Below are positions 16,115 to 25,093 of a stretch of DNA of 64,000 bases, in pieces. The position numbers were made by a program, and so were the translations under genes. The stretch comes from an uncultured Granulosicoccus sp. (GTDB lineage Bacteria; Pseudomonadota; Gammaproteobacteria; Granulosicoccales; Granulosicoccaceae): the NCBI GenBank assembly GCA_937924505.1, contig CALDSR010000039.1, forward strand, positions 7,176 through 71,175, read 5' to 3'. Position 1 is the first letter of the stretch, and every line of letters starts with the position of its first letter. The notes below the pieces were generated by a model. It did not search any database, was not told the origin of the DNA, and saw nothing but the letters and a program-made list of their open reading frames with translations.

Positions 16115-17470
16115 ATGGATGAAGTAAAAAACAAGACCCTGTCTCGCGATGTCAATCGCCTGGGCGAATCGTTTGTATTCCCTCCAAGGGTTATGGACGA
16201 TATTCATATCAAATCAGAGTTGGGCCGTTACCGAATGCGCGGCTTTTCACTGTTCAAGAAAATTCCGCATTGGGATGATTTGACGTTCTTGCCCGGTACG
16301 CTGACACGATTTGTTATCGAAGGGTATCGTGAAAAATGTGAGACCAAGACGATCATTGGTCCACGAGCCAAGAAACCGATCGAGCTTGATATCCCGGTTT
16401 ACATCACCGGAATGAGCTTTGGTGCCTTGTCCTATGAGGCGAAGACAGCCCTGGCGCGTGGCGCAACGATGGCAGGCTCCGCCACTTGTTCGGGTGAAGG
16501 CGGCATGATTCCTGACGAGCGTCGTTATTCATCGAAATGGTTTTATCAGTGCATTCAGTCGCGTTACGGCTTTAACCCTCATCATCTGATGCTCGCTGAT
16601 GGTTGCGAGTTCTTTATTGGCCAAGGTTGTAAGGTTGGACTTGGCGGGCACTTGATGGGACAGAAGGTTACCGATCAGGTGGCCGAGATGCGCTCGTTGC
16701 CAGCGGGCATTGACCAACGCTCACCAGCGCGTCACCCGGATTGGTTGGGGCCTGATGATCTTGCACTGAAAATTCAAGAGATTCGCGAAGCCACAGATTG
16801 GCAAATCCCGATCCAATTGAAACTGGGTGCTGCGCGTGTATATGACGATGTGCGCATGGCTGCCAAATGCGATCCTGATTCGATCTATATCGATGGTATG
16901 GAAGGTGGTACCGGTGCCGGTCCTCACCTGGCAACAGAAGACACAGGGGTGCCAGGCATTGCTGCTATTCGTCAGGCTCGCAAAGCCATTGATGACATCG
17001 GCAAGCGTGGGGAAATTACGCTGATCTATGCCGGTGGTATTCGTAATGGTGCTGATGTTGCCAAAGCGATTGCTCTGGGCGCTGACGCTATTGCCATAGG
17101 GCATTCAGCGATGATGGCTCTGAACTGCAACAAGGATATCCCGGAGGCAAATTATCAGGAAGAGATGGGTGTCGAACCGGGTTACTGTTATCACTGCCAT
17201 ACCGGTCGTTGCCCGGTGGGTGTTGCTACTCAGGATCCAAAACTGCGTGAACGTTTGAACCCGGATGATGCGGCAGAACGTGTGTACAATTTTTTGCACA
17301 CACTGACGATCGAAGCGCAGCTTTTCGCCCGAGCCTGTGGCAAGACCAATCTTCACTCGCTTGAGCCTGAGGATCTTGCAGCACTGACAATGGAAGCTTC
17401 AGCGATGGCAGGTGTACCACTTGCCGGTACCAACCATACGGTTGGTGTTGAAGATTATCACCACCTGTAG
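16115..17470 (+). CDS. mgsC: N-methylglutamate synthase subunit C (FMN-binding glutamate synthase-like)
   Basis: A 451-residue protein matching the FMN-binding synthase domain of glutamate synthase large subunit (GltB central region). It has glycine-rich phosphate-binding segments (GMEGGTGAGPHL, YAGGIRNGADVAKAIALGAD) and a cysteine cluster Cys358-x2-Cys361-x4-Cys366 (YCYHCHTGRCPVG) fitting a 3Fe-4S site. Length equals that of stand-alone GlxD/MgsC proteins. It reduces and methyl-aminates 2-oxoglutarate to N-methylglutamate using methylamine released by MgsA (family knowledge). The operon continues after 21 bases with two unknown genes. Confidence 0.9.
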   Translation: MDEVKNKTLSRDVNRLGESFVFPPRVMDDIHIKSELGRYRMRGFSLFKKIPHWDDLTFLPGTLTRFVIEGYREKCETKTIIGPRAKKPIELDIPVYITGMSFGALSYEAKTALARGATMAGSATCSGEGGMIPDERRYSSKWFYQCIQSRYGFNPHHLMLADGCEFFIGQGCKVGLGGHLMGQKVTDQVAEMRSLPAGIDQRSPARHPDWLGPDDLALKIQEIREATDWQIPIQLKLGAARVYDDVRMAAKCDPDSIYIDGMEGGTGAGPHLATEDTGVPGIAAIRQARKAIDDIGKRGEITLIYAGGIRNGADVAKAIALGADAIAIGHSAMMALNCNKDIPEANYQEEMGVEPGYCYHCHTGRCPVGVATQDPKLRERLNPDDAAERVYNFLHTLTIEAQLFARACGKTNLHSLEPEDLAALTMEASAMAGVPLAGTNHTVGVEDYHHL

Positions 17471-17491
17471 AGCCAATCGGAGAGAACCACA

Positions 17492-17905
17492 ATGGCAGGT
17501 ACACAATATCGAGGCTCCGAGATTGATGATGTTGATCAGTTTCGTAAAGATGCAAAAGGTCTCGCCAGTGAACGAGAACAGGAGATCGGCCAGCACATTG
17601 GTTATCGCTATGACGTTAACCTTGTGCCGGACTACGAGCGAATTACACCGTTCCTGAAGCAATACATGGAAACCATGGGCTGGGATGATCTGAACTGGCT
17701 TGAGGATATCCATATGGGCTATGAAGAAGGCAATGCGGCTGTGTTTGATCGCAATATCAATGGCTGGGTGCGTATACCCGAGTCCATGGAATTGCCGGAT
17801 AATCAACAGGATCGTGACATGATAGCCCGCGAACTTCTTATCAAGTTTCAGATGTCTGACAGACATCCGATGGTGAATTTGCGCAAGGCATACATGAAGT
17901 TCTGA
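17492..17905 (+). CDS. Unknown acidic 137-residue protein within the methylamine operon
   Basis: Not recognised. A soluble, strongly acidic protein (start MAGTQYRGSEIDDVDQFRK; charged segment EREQEIGQHIGYRYDVN; aromatic motif MGWDDLNWLEDIHMGYEEGN). No signal peptide, membrane helix or cysteine is seen. It has a ribosome site (GGAGAG) before ATG 17492 and sits 21 bases after mgsC and 19 before the next gene, so it is certainly part of the gmaS-mgs-tmo operon. It could be a small subunit or assembly factor of the Mgs/Gma enzymes, or part of the otherwise missing dimethylamine step. Both ideas are inference. Confidence 0.8.
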   Translation: MAGTQYRGSEIDDVDQFRKDAKGLASEREQEIGQHIGYRYDVNLVPDYERITPFLKQYMETMGWDDLNWLEDIHMGYEEGNAAVFDRNINGWVRIPESMELPDNQQDRDMIARELLIKFQMSDRHPMVNLRKAYMKF

Positions 17906-17924
17906 TTCAGGGTTAATTGTAATA

Positions 17925-18542
17925 ATGAGCGGTAACGAAACCATGAACGAAGTGGTTCAAGTGTTTGGTAAACGTCCTGTTGACCACGCCTTGAAAGATG
18001 CGTTCTTGCGTTGGCAATGCCGTGTTCGCCAGATGGCCATGCGTGAACGCGAAGGCCGCCCGGATGATGCCATCATGCCGGCTCTGACGTTGAATGGCGC
18101 GTCAGAGCCGATGGGGCATATCATTACCCTTATTTCGAAGTGGGGGGCGAATAGTCGAACGTCAGAGCTTAAACATGTTGTCAAAAGCATCAATGACCCT
18201 GCTCAGCGGCGTGACAAGGCCATCAGAATATTTTCAGAAACCTGGTATCAGCAGGCGCGTGAATTTTCTGACACCTTGACAGCGACCTTCCCACCCGACT
18301 CACTTGGTGCGAAATCCATTGTGGATGCCGGACAATGTACGCTTGCTTTCGATGCCTATAACCAGAATTTCAGCCTGCAATGCCAGCCCCGCAGGCTTTC
18401 GGAGAATCACCCGTTGTATCAGGCCACGTTGTGGCATAACCTGTTGTTCAATCCCAGCCTGCACCCCAAAACAGTCATTCTCGCTTTCGAACCGGACTGG
18501 GATAAGAGTAGCGCCATGCCACCGATTGGTGGGGCGCATTAG
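17925..18542 (+). CDS. Unknown 205-residue soluble protein within the methylamine operon
   Basis: Not recognised. Cytoplasmic by appearance. N-terminal FLRWQCRVRQMAMREREGRP is basic; conserved-looking middle GHIITLISKWGANSRTSELKH; later ETWYQQAREFSDTLTATFPP and CQPRRLSENHPLYQATLWHN. Three cysteines, no CxxC cluster and no obvious nucleotide-binding loop. It lies between the 137-residue unknown and the TMAO importer on the same strand. ATG 17925 lacks a strong ribosome site; an internal ATG at 17943 is an alternative. Co-occurrence with methylamine genes in other genomes would test whether it is a pathway component. Confidence 0.78.
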   Translation: MSGNETMNEVVQVFGKRPVDHALKDAFLRWQCRVRQMAMREREGRPDDAIMPALTLNGASEPMGHIITLISKWGANSRTSELKHVVKSINDPAQRRDKAIRIFSETWYQQAREFSDTLTATFPPDSLGAKSIVDAGQCTLAFDAYNQNFSLQCQPRRLSENHPLYQATLWHNLLFNPSLHPKTVILAFEPDWDKSSAMPPIGGAH

Positions 18543-18609
18543 AAAGCGAGTTTTTGATTGATATTAATGACGTCGTTTTTGTTGTTTTATCTACTTGGAG
18601 GAGTTGAAT

Positions 18610-19563
18610 ATGAACAGATTTAAGAAAACGTTTAGCGTAGCTGCCGTATCTGCGCTGCTATGCGGAAATGCGATTGCTGCAGTGCCGGAGTCTGACGATC
18701 CTATTCTGATTGTTCAGAATAACTGGACCAGTCAGCTCGTATTGTCACACGTGGTCGGTAATGTGTTGATGGAAATGGGTTACGAGGTTGAGTACACGCC
18801 ATCAGACTCACAGTTGCAGTTCACGGCAATCGCCAACGGCGATATGCACTTTCAGGTAGAAGCGTGGGAAGGTTCGATGAAGTCTGCGTTTGAAAAGGCA
18901 TTGGAAGAAGGCATGGTTGATGCGGGATCACACTCTGCTGAGACGCGGGAAGAATGGTGGATTCCAAACTACGTGCTGGAAACCTGCCCTGAGGCGACAA
19001 ATTGGGAAGGCTTGAATGCTTGTGCTGATCAGTTTGCGACAGCGGAAACATCACCAAAGGGACGTTTTGTAGGGCCACCAGCTGACTGGGGCAAGAACTA
19101 TTCTGAGCGCGTCAAAGCGTTGCAAATGGATTTTGAAGCGATCAACGTCGGGCAGGCGGCCACCTTGTGGGCCGAATTGCAATCCGCCTATGATCGTAAA
19201 GAACCAATCGTTCTGTTCAACTGGACGCCGAATTTTATCGAGTCGAAATTCGAAGGTACGTTTGTGGATTTTCCAGAGCCGGTCGCTGAGTGTGAAAGCG
19301 ATGCTTCCTGGGGACCAAATCCGGACATGACAGGTGATTGCGGTGCACCTCGTTCTGGTTGGCTGAAAAAAGCTGCGTGGAGCGGCCTTGCTGACAAGTA
19401 TCCAGCGGCCTGGAGTGTCATGCAGAAAATCGATTTCTCCAATGCGCAAATCGCCGCGGCTGCCTTGTTGGTAGACGTTGATGGTCTGTCGCCTGAGGAA
19501 GCGGCTGAAAAGTGGGCTGCTGACAATGCGGATGTCATTACGGGCTGGTTGAACGCCTCTTGA
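18610..19563 (+). CDS. tmoX: TMAO/betaine-type ABC substrate-binding protein
   Basis: A 317-residue periplasmic binding protein of the OpuAC type. Signal peptide MNRFKKTFSVAAVSALLCGNAIA, likely cut before VPE. The mature part is rich in tryptophans that could form an aromatic cage for quaternary amines (NNWTSQLV, EAWEGSMK, REEWWIPNY, LFNWTPNF), as in choline, betaine and TMAO binders. ATG 18610 is chosen by GGAGGAG seven bases upstream. First of the three transporter genes; because tdm and tmm follow, TMAO is the best substrate (TmoX), though betaine or choline cannot be excluded from the sequence alone. Confidence 0.85.
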   Translation: MNRFKKTFSVAAVSALLCGNAIAAVPESDDPILIVQNNWTSQLVLSHVVGNVLMEMGYEVEYTPSDSQLQFTAIANGDMHFQVEAWEGSMKSAFEKALEEGMVDAGSHSAETREEWWIPNYVLETCPEATNWEGLNACADQFATAETSPKGRFVGPPADWGKNYSERVKALQMDFEAINVGQAATLWAELQSAYDRKEPIVLFNWTPNFIESKFEGTFVDFPEPVAECESDASWGPNPDMTGDCGAPRSGWLKKAAWSGLADKYPAAWSVMQKIDFSNAQIAAAALLVDVDGLSPEEAAEKWAADNADVITGWLNAS

Positions 19564-19578
19564 GCAAGTCGCTTGACG

Positions 19579-19645
19579 CCTGACGCTTTTGTCAGGTTTG
19601 CTGGTGGTGCTTTACCGGGTTGGCATCTTGCCGATTCGGTAAAGC
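19579..19645 (+). terminator. Two hairpins between tmoX and the ATPase gene
   Basis: CCTGAC (19579-19584) / GTCAGG (19591-19596) with a six-base loop, then a larger one: GCTTTACCG (19609-19617) / CGGTAAAGC (19637-19645) enclosing GGCA (19622-19625) / TGCC (19629-19632). No long T-run. They probably act as attenuators or mRNA 3'-end stabilisers, giving more binding protein than ATPase and permease. Confidence 0.6.
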
Positions 19646-19698
19646 GCCAAGATACACGCGCTTTCTCGTTAAAAAAGATAAAAAGACAGAGGTAATAC

Positions 19699-20724
19699 AT
19701 GAGCGAACGTCCCATTATTTCCTGTCGCAATGTCTGGAAGGTATTTGGGGATGATCCTGCCGCTTTCATGCGTAATCACGGGAATCAGCCAAGCGCAGAA
19801 GATTTAAGCAGCGCTGGTTACATTGGTGCCGTTCAGGATGTGTCATTTGATGTTGCTCCCGGTGAAATCCTGATCATCATGGGTTTGTCTGGCTCGGGCA
19901 AATCGACCCTGGTTCGTTGTATCACTCGCTTGAATGATCCGACTACCGGTGAAATAGATTTCGAGGGGAAAAATATTCTTAAAGCCAAGCCGCGGGAGAT
20001 GATCAACCTTCGGCGCCACAAGATGGGCATGGTGTTTCAGAACTTTGGTTTGTTGCCACAGCGCAGCGTGCTGGAAAATGTTGCTTTTCCACTTGAAGTG
20101 CAGGGCATTAAACGCACGCAGCGACATCAGCGAGCCCAGGAAATGATCGAATTGGTCGGGCTGGGTGGACGCGAAAACTATTACCCCAGTGAGCTGTCCG
20201 GCGGGCAACAGCAACGTGTTGGTATTGCGCGTTCACTGGCGGTTGAACCCGATGTATGGTTTCTCGATGAGCCTTTCTCCGCACTTGATCCCTTGATCCG
20301 ACGGGAAATGCAGGACGAATTCATTCGCTTGCAGCAATTGTTGAAGAAGACCATTGTCTTCATAACCCACGATTTTGAAGAAGCCACGCGCTTGGCCGAT
20401 CGAATCGGCATCATGAAGGATGGTCGCCTGGTGCAGCTTTCGACACCGGAAGAAATGGTGCTGCATCCAGCCAATGAATACGTTGCTGAATTTGCCAGAA
20501 ATGCACCGCGTGATCAGATCATCACCGCCAGTGCCATCATGGAGCCGGTCAGCGGTAGCGTCTCATCGCAAACCGTTTTCAGTACCGATCGCATTGGCAG
20601 TATTGCCGAGCATGTTCTGAATGCCGACGCGCCGGTCACTGTCATCGATAAGCAGAATCAAGCCGTTGGTCAAATTACGCGCAAGTCTGTCACCAATGCA
20701 CTTTTTGGTGAGCTGCACGCATGA
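19699..20724 (+). CDS. tmoW: TMAO ABC transporter ATP-binding protein
   Basis: A 341-residue ABC ATPase of the ProV/OpuAA type: Walker A GLSGSGKST, Q-loop VFQNFG, signature LSGGQQQRVGIARSL, Walker B VWFLDEPFSALD and H-loop ITHDFEEA. A C-terminal extension after about residue 265 (RIGSIAEHVLNADAPVTVID) looks like a single CBS-like regulatory unit. An N-terminal insert (DPAAFMRNHGNQPSAEDLSS) between strands is typical of the TmoW/ProV subgroup. Powers import by TmoX/TmoV. Its stop overlaps the permease start (ATGA). The names tmoW (ATPase) and tmoV (permease) follow marine TMAO literature from memory. Confidence 0.86.
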   Translation: MSERPIISCRNVWKVFGDDPAAFMRNHGNQPSAEDLSSAGYIGAVQDVSFDVAPGEILIIMGLSGSGKSTLVRCITRLNDPTTGEIDFEGKNILKAKPREMINLRRHKMGMVFQNFGLLPQRSVLENVAFPLEVQGIKRTQRHQRAQEMIELVGLGGRENYYPSELSGGQQQRVGIARSLAVEPDVWFLDEPFSALDPLIRREMQDEFIRLQQLLKKTIVFITHDFEEATRLADRIGIMKDGRLVQLSTPEEMVLHPANEYVAEFARNAPRDQIITASAIMEPVSGSVSSQTVFSTDRIGSIAEHVLNADAPVTVIDKQNQAVGQITRKSVTNALFGELHA

Positions 20725-22718
20725 GTTCGACCGCGACAACAATTCCTTCGTCGACGGTTGATTATCCGACGTTCATGAACCGATTCAACGGCACTCTGCC
20801 GTATGTTGCGATTATTGCCGTCGGCGTATTGGCGGCTCAATTTATCCCGTTCCTGTCGGTGTGGCCGGAATCCTGGGTCATACCGCTACGTGGTTGGATT
20901 ACCGAATTTTTCAATTGGCTGGGTAAGGAGGCGGCCATCGGTGATTACAAATTCAAGGAATTTACTCGTTCTATCTCTGCCATTCTCGCCGTGCCATTGA
21001 AGTGGGCGGAGTATTTGTTATATCGCGGTATCAAATTTTCCAGTGACTACAAGTCACCGCCGATACCGTGGGTTGCTGTGGTTATCGGCGTGGGAATACT
21101 CGGTCATTGGGTCGGTGGCTGGCGTTTGGCGCTGTTCAGCGCTGGCTGCATGTTGTATCTCGCCGTCTTCGGCTTGTGGAAAGATTCCATGCGGACCTTG
21201 TCGATCGTGCTGGTGTCGGTGCCGTTTGCCGCGATCATTGGGTTGTTACTGGGAATCTGGGTCACTCGGTCAAAACGGGCTGCCGCCGTTATCACCCCGA
21301 TGTTTGATTTGATGCAGGCAACACCGCACATGGCGTATCTCGTGCCGATTGTCGTCTTGTTTGGCTTCGGTCAGGTTCCGGCGATGATGGCGACAGTGAT
21401 TTTCGCCATGCCCCCGATGGCGCGATGCACCATCCTGGGCATTCAGACTGTGCCATCAGAAGTGATTGAATCCGGGCGAATGTCCGGTTGTACGCCACGG
21501 CAGTTGTTGTGGAAGGTGCAACTACCGACATCAAAACTGAAGCTGATGCTCGGCTTGAACCAGTTGGTGATGCAGACGCTGGCCATGGCAGTCATCGCCT
21601 CGCTGGTAGGGGCGTCGGGACTGGGCCAGAAACTCTTGTATTCACTACAACAACTCAAGCTTGGCGCTGCTGTCGAGCAAGGTATCGCCATTGTATTGAT
21701 TGCTGTTGTTCTCGATCGATTGACTCAGGCTTATGCCCGGCGTGATGCACACAAGATGTTCGGCGCCAATTGGATGGAACGGCACAAGCATTTGTTTATC
21801 TTCATTGCTGTGTTGATCATCGCTTTTATCGCATCCAGCTTTTTTCGCGAGCTTGCGGTTTTACCCAAAAAATACACCTTCACTTTGGGCAAGGAACTCG
21901 ATGTTGCGGTGCGTGCATTTTCCAAAAATGCTTATCCCTACATCAACCCTGTGCGGGATTTCATCACGGTAGAAATGTTGATACCTCTACGCAACTTCTT
22001 TTTATGGCTGCCGTGGACAGTACTCATCGGCGTGATTGCTTACAGTGGTTGGCGCCTGGGTGGCATGGGGGTCATGTTGCTGACGACATTCTTGTCAAGC
22101 ATGATCATGTTGACTGGTTTCTGGGAACCCGCAATGCTGACGGTTTATCTCGTTTTCTCTGCGGTGTTGATTTGTGTCGCGATTGGCGTACCGATCGGTA
22201 TCTGGGCGTCACGCTCACCATTGGTGTCACGTATCGTCATGTCAATCTGCGATACCTTGCAAACGTTCCCGTCGTTCATTTATCTGATACCGGTCATTAT
22301 GTTGTTCAAGGTCGGGGATCTGTCCAATATCATCGCCATCCTTGCTTATGCGACTGTGCCAGCGATACGCTACACCTATCTGGGATTGATGCGGGTACCG
22401 GAAGTGTTGAAGGAGGCGGCTACGGCAAATGGCTGTAACCGTTGGCAAAAATTCTACAAGGTTGAATTGCCTTATGCCTTGCCGGAGATGATGCTCGGGG
22501 TCAACCAGACCATCATGATGGCGCTGGCAATGACGGCTATCACTGCACTGATCGGATCACGTGATCTCGGTCAGGAAATTTACCGAGCACTGCCAACGGC
22601 TGATACCGGTCGCGGTGTTTTGGCAGGTTTAAGTATTGCGGCCATCGGTATTATTGCTGATCGTTTGATCAACGCCTGGGCGAAGGAGCGCAAGCGCCGG
22701 CTGGGAATCGAATCATGA
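20721..22718 (+). CDS. tmoV: TMAO ABC transporter permease, duplicated (fused) form
   Basis: A 665-residue inner-membrane protein made of two binding-protein-dependent permease modules. Each has an EAA loop: first near EVIESGRMSGCTPRQLLWK, second near EVLKEAATANGCNRWQKFYK, about 300 residues apart. Typical OpuAB/ProW permeases have only one module of about 280-350 residues and form dimers, so this one probably works as a single chain. It overlaps the ATPase by four bases and tdm by four bases (ATGA at both ends), showing tight coupling of import and demethylation. Confidence 0.86.
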   Translation: MSSTATTIPSSTVDYPTFMNRFNGTLPYVAIIAVGVLAAQFIPFLSVWPESWVIPLRGWITEFFNWLGKEAAIGDYKFKEFTRSISAILAVPLKWAEYLLYRGIKFSSDYKSPPIPWVAVVIGVGILGHWVGGWRLALFSAGCMLYLAVFGLWKDSMRTLSIVLVSVPFAAIIGLLLGIWVTRSKRAAAVITPMFDLMQATPHMAYLVPIVVLFGFGQVPAMMATVIFAMPPMARCTILGIQTVPSEVIESGRMSGCTPRQLLWKVQLPTSKLKLMLGLNQLVMQTLAMAVIASLVGASGLGQKLLYSLQQLKLGAAVEQGIAIVLIAVVLDRLTQAYARRDAHKMFGANWMERHKHLFIFIAVLIIAFIASSFFRELAVLPKKYTFTLGKELDVAVRAFSKNAYPYINPVRDFITVEMLIPLRNFFLWLPWTVLIGVIAYSGWRLGGMGVMLLTTFLSSMIMLTGFWEPAMLTVYLVFSAVLICVAIGVPIGIWASRSPLVSRIVMSICDTLQTFPSFIYLIPVIMLFKVGDLSNIIAILAYATVPAIRYTYLGLMRVPEVLKEAATANGCNRWQKFYKVELPYALPEMMLGVNQTIMMALAMTAITALIGSRDLGQEIYRALPTADTGRGVLAGLSIAAIGIIADRLINAWAKERKRRLGIES

Positions 22719-25093
22719 GGTTTGAAACACCTTATGAGCGTAGAGGTGTGTTGACGCCGGGACTTCCTGTCTTGCCCGATGATGTCGAACGACATCCGAT
22801 TCCCGGAGGTGGCTCACGTGCGCTCTCAATTGATGCTGGCGACGAGATCAGTCTGTTAAATTTTGCCGGGCTGCAACGTGCGGAAATGGTTCTCTTTACG
22901 CCCGATGGAAAATCCGATGCGGGCATGTTGGGTGCGAGCGGTTCGGGTACACCTCTGGGAATGCAAGATACCTTGCAATACGGTGGTCGCAGTGGTCAAC
23001 GTGTTTTATCGGCATTGAAAACGGCAGGATTTGACCTCGGGCGCGCTGATGCTGTGTCCGTATTTAATGATGCGAGTCGAGCCGGGGAGATGGAAACGTT
23101 TCATGCGGCATGCGACGGCTTGTTGATCGTTTGCGCGCCAGGTGAACCGATGTCACCGGATGCGCAGGACGCCCCATCGGATATCATCCTGTATCGACGT
23201 CGCAGCAAGCCTGCGGCAGCCAAAGGAAGCATGCAGGCACCGGATCCTTTGGCCGATCCACTGCTTGATGAAAACATTCTGCCAGGCCACGCCTTCGCCT
23301 ATGAAGTCAAGGCAGGTCAATTCATTCAGATACTCGATGTCAAGGGCAGGGAGTGTTCAGATTTTCAGGCCTTTTCGAGACGTGCACTCGACAAAGGTCT
23401 TGAGCGCGAGATCGATCCAACCACGACACGCTCCTTGATGGGTTCCTTGTATCCGGCACCCGGTATATTCTCAAAGTACTTCAGCGTTGATCATGAACCG
23501 CTGGTTGAAATTGTTCAGGATACTTGCGGGCGGCATGATACGTTTGGGCTAGCCTGTACAGGACGCTATTATGATGACCTGGGTTACCCGGGCCATATCA
23601 ATTGTTCAGACAATATGAACATTGAATTGGGTCATTACTCGGTAAAACCTCGAGGTGGATGGCCTGCGATCAACTTCTTTTTCAATACACTGCTGGATGA
23701 TACCAACGCGCTGGGTATGGACGAACCCTGGTCACGTCCCGGTGATTACGTGATGCTGCGTGCACTCACCGATCTGGTTTGTGTCAGTAGTGCTTGCCCA
23801 TGTGATGTCGACCCGGCCAACGGTTGGAACCCGACCGATATTCAGCTCAGGGTTTATCACGAAAAAGAATCCTTTAAACGTTCAATCGGTTGGCGCAAGT
23901 CACCGGAGGCCGATGTGGAAGAAACCAAAGAAACGGGTTTTCATGAGTGTTTCTCGCGTCATACGCGTGACTTTGTTGAGTACAACGGTTTTTGGCTGGC
24001 GAATCAGATGAGAGATCATGGGGCGACTGCCGAGTACTGGGCCTGTCGTGAGAAAGCCGCAATCATGGATTTGTCTCCACTGCGCAAGTACGAAGTCACC
24101 GGGCCGGATGCTGAGGCACTGATGCAACTTGCCGTTACCCGAAACATAAAGAAACTCAGTGTTGGACAAGTGGTGTATACGGCGATGTGTTACGAGCATG
24201 GCGGCATGATTGATGACGGTACGGTGTATCGATTGGGCGACACCAATTTTCGTTGGATCGGGGGCAATGATGAATCGGGTTTGTGGCTCCGTGAGCTGGC
24301 TGAATCGCGCGGGCTGAACGCCTGGGTACGATCCTCAACCGATCACTTGTGTAACGTTGCCGTCCAGGGTCCGCTGTCACGTGAAATTCTTGATCAGATT
24401 ATCTGGACACCGCCAGCACAAGCTACCATCAATGAACTGGGCTGGTTTCGCTTCACGATCGGGCGTATGCATGATTTTCACGGCGCGCCCGTGGTCGTGA
24501 GTCGAACCGGTTATTCCGGTGAGTTGGGTTACGAAGTGTTTTGTCATCCCAAGGATGCGACCTCGGTCTTTGATTCGATTTGGGAAGTAGGAGAGCCAAA
24601 AGGTATGTTGCCTTTGGGATTGGCGGCACTGGATATGTTGCGGATCGAGTCGGGGTTGATCTTCGCCGGTTATGAGTTCAGTGATCAGACCAATCCTCTG
24701 GAGGCGGGTATCGGTTTTACGGTACCACTCAAATCAAAGGTTGATGACTTCATTGGTCGCGCGGCAATTGCCGAACGTAAGGAGCATCCGCAGAAGGTGC
24801 TTGTCGGTCTGCATATCGATGGTGGGGTCGTACCTTCGAATGGCGATTGTATTCGTATGGGAAAAGCGCAAGTCGGCGAAATTACATCGGCTGTCAAATC
24901 ACCCATTCTTGGCAAGGTGATCGCTTTGGCTCGCGTTGATGTCACGCATGCCGAAGTCGGTACCGCGATAGAAGTTGGGCAGCTTGACGGTCAGCAGAAG
25001 CGATTAACGGCCACCGTTTGTGCGTTTCCGCATTTTGATCCGACCAAGGAACGTGTGAAGGGAAACTACGATACGGCAGATGCCAGCGACTGA
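22715..25093 (+). CDS. tdm: Trimethylamine N-oxide demethylase (DUF1989 + GcvT domains)
   Basis: A 792-residue two-domain enzyme converting TMAO to dimethylamine and formaldehyde. Residues about 1-380 form the DUF1989 part. Cys297 (HINCSDN), Cys361 and Cys363 (SSACPCDVDP) have the 64- and 2-residue spacing of the three zinc-binding cysteines described for characterised Tdm (from memory). Residues about 400-790 are a GcvT-like folate-binding domain (SRTGYSGELGYEVF, LRIESGLIFAGYEF) that would capture formaldehyde on THF. Gene overlaps (four bases with the permease, fourteen with the FAD enzyme) and the TMAO importer next to it agree. Length is normal for the family. Confidence 0.9.
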   Translation: MRFETPYERRGVLTPGLPVLPDDVERHPIPGGGSRALSIDAGDEISLLNFAGLQRAEMVLFTPDGKSDAGMLGASGSGTPLGMQDTLQYGGRSGQRVLSALKTAGFDLGRADAVSVFNDASRAGEMETFHAACDGLLIVCAPGEPMSPDAQDAPSDIILYRRRSKPAAAKGSMQAPDPLADPLLDENILPGHAFAYEVKAGQFIQILDVKGRECSDFQAFSRRALDKGLEREIDPTTTRSLMGSLYPAPGIFSKYFSVDHEPLVEIVQDTCGRHDTFGLACTGRYYDDLGYPGHINCSDNMNIELGHYSVKPRGGWPAINFFFNTLLDDTNALGMDEPWSRPGDYVMLRALTDLVCVSSACPCDVDPANGWNPTDIQLRVYHEKESFKRSIGWRKSPEADVEETKETGFHECFSRHTRDFVEYNGFWLANQMRDHGATAEYWACREKAAIMDLSPLRKYEVTGPDAEALMQLAVTRNIKKLSVGQVVYTAMCYEHGGMIDDGTVYRLGDTNFRWIGGNDESGLWLRELAESRGLNAWVRSSTDHLCNVAVQGPLSREILDQIIWTPPAQATINELGWFRFTIGRMHDFHGAPVVVSRTGYSGELGYEVFCHPKDATSVFDSIWEVGEPKGMLPLGLAALDMLRIESGLIFAGYEFSDQTNPLEAGIGFTVPLKSKVDDFIGRAAIAERKEHPQKVLVGLHIDGGVVPSNGDCIRMGKAQVGEITSAVKSPILGKVIALARVDVTHAEVGTAIEVGQLDGQQKRLTATVCAFPHFDPTKERVKGNYDTADASD

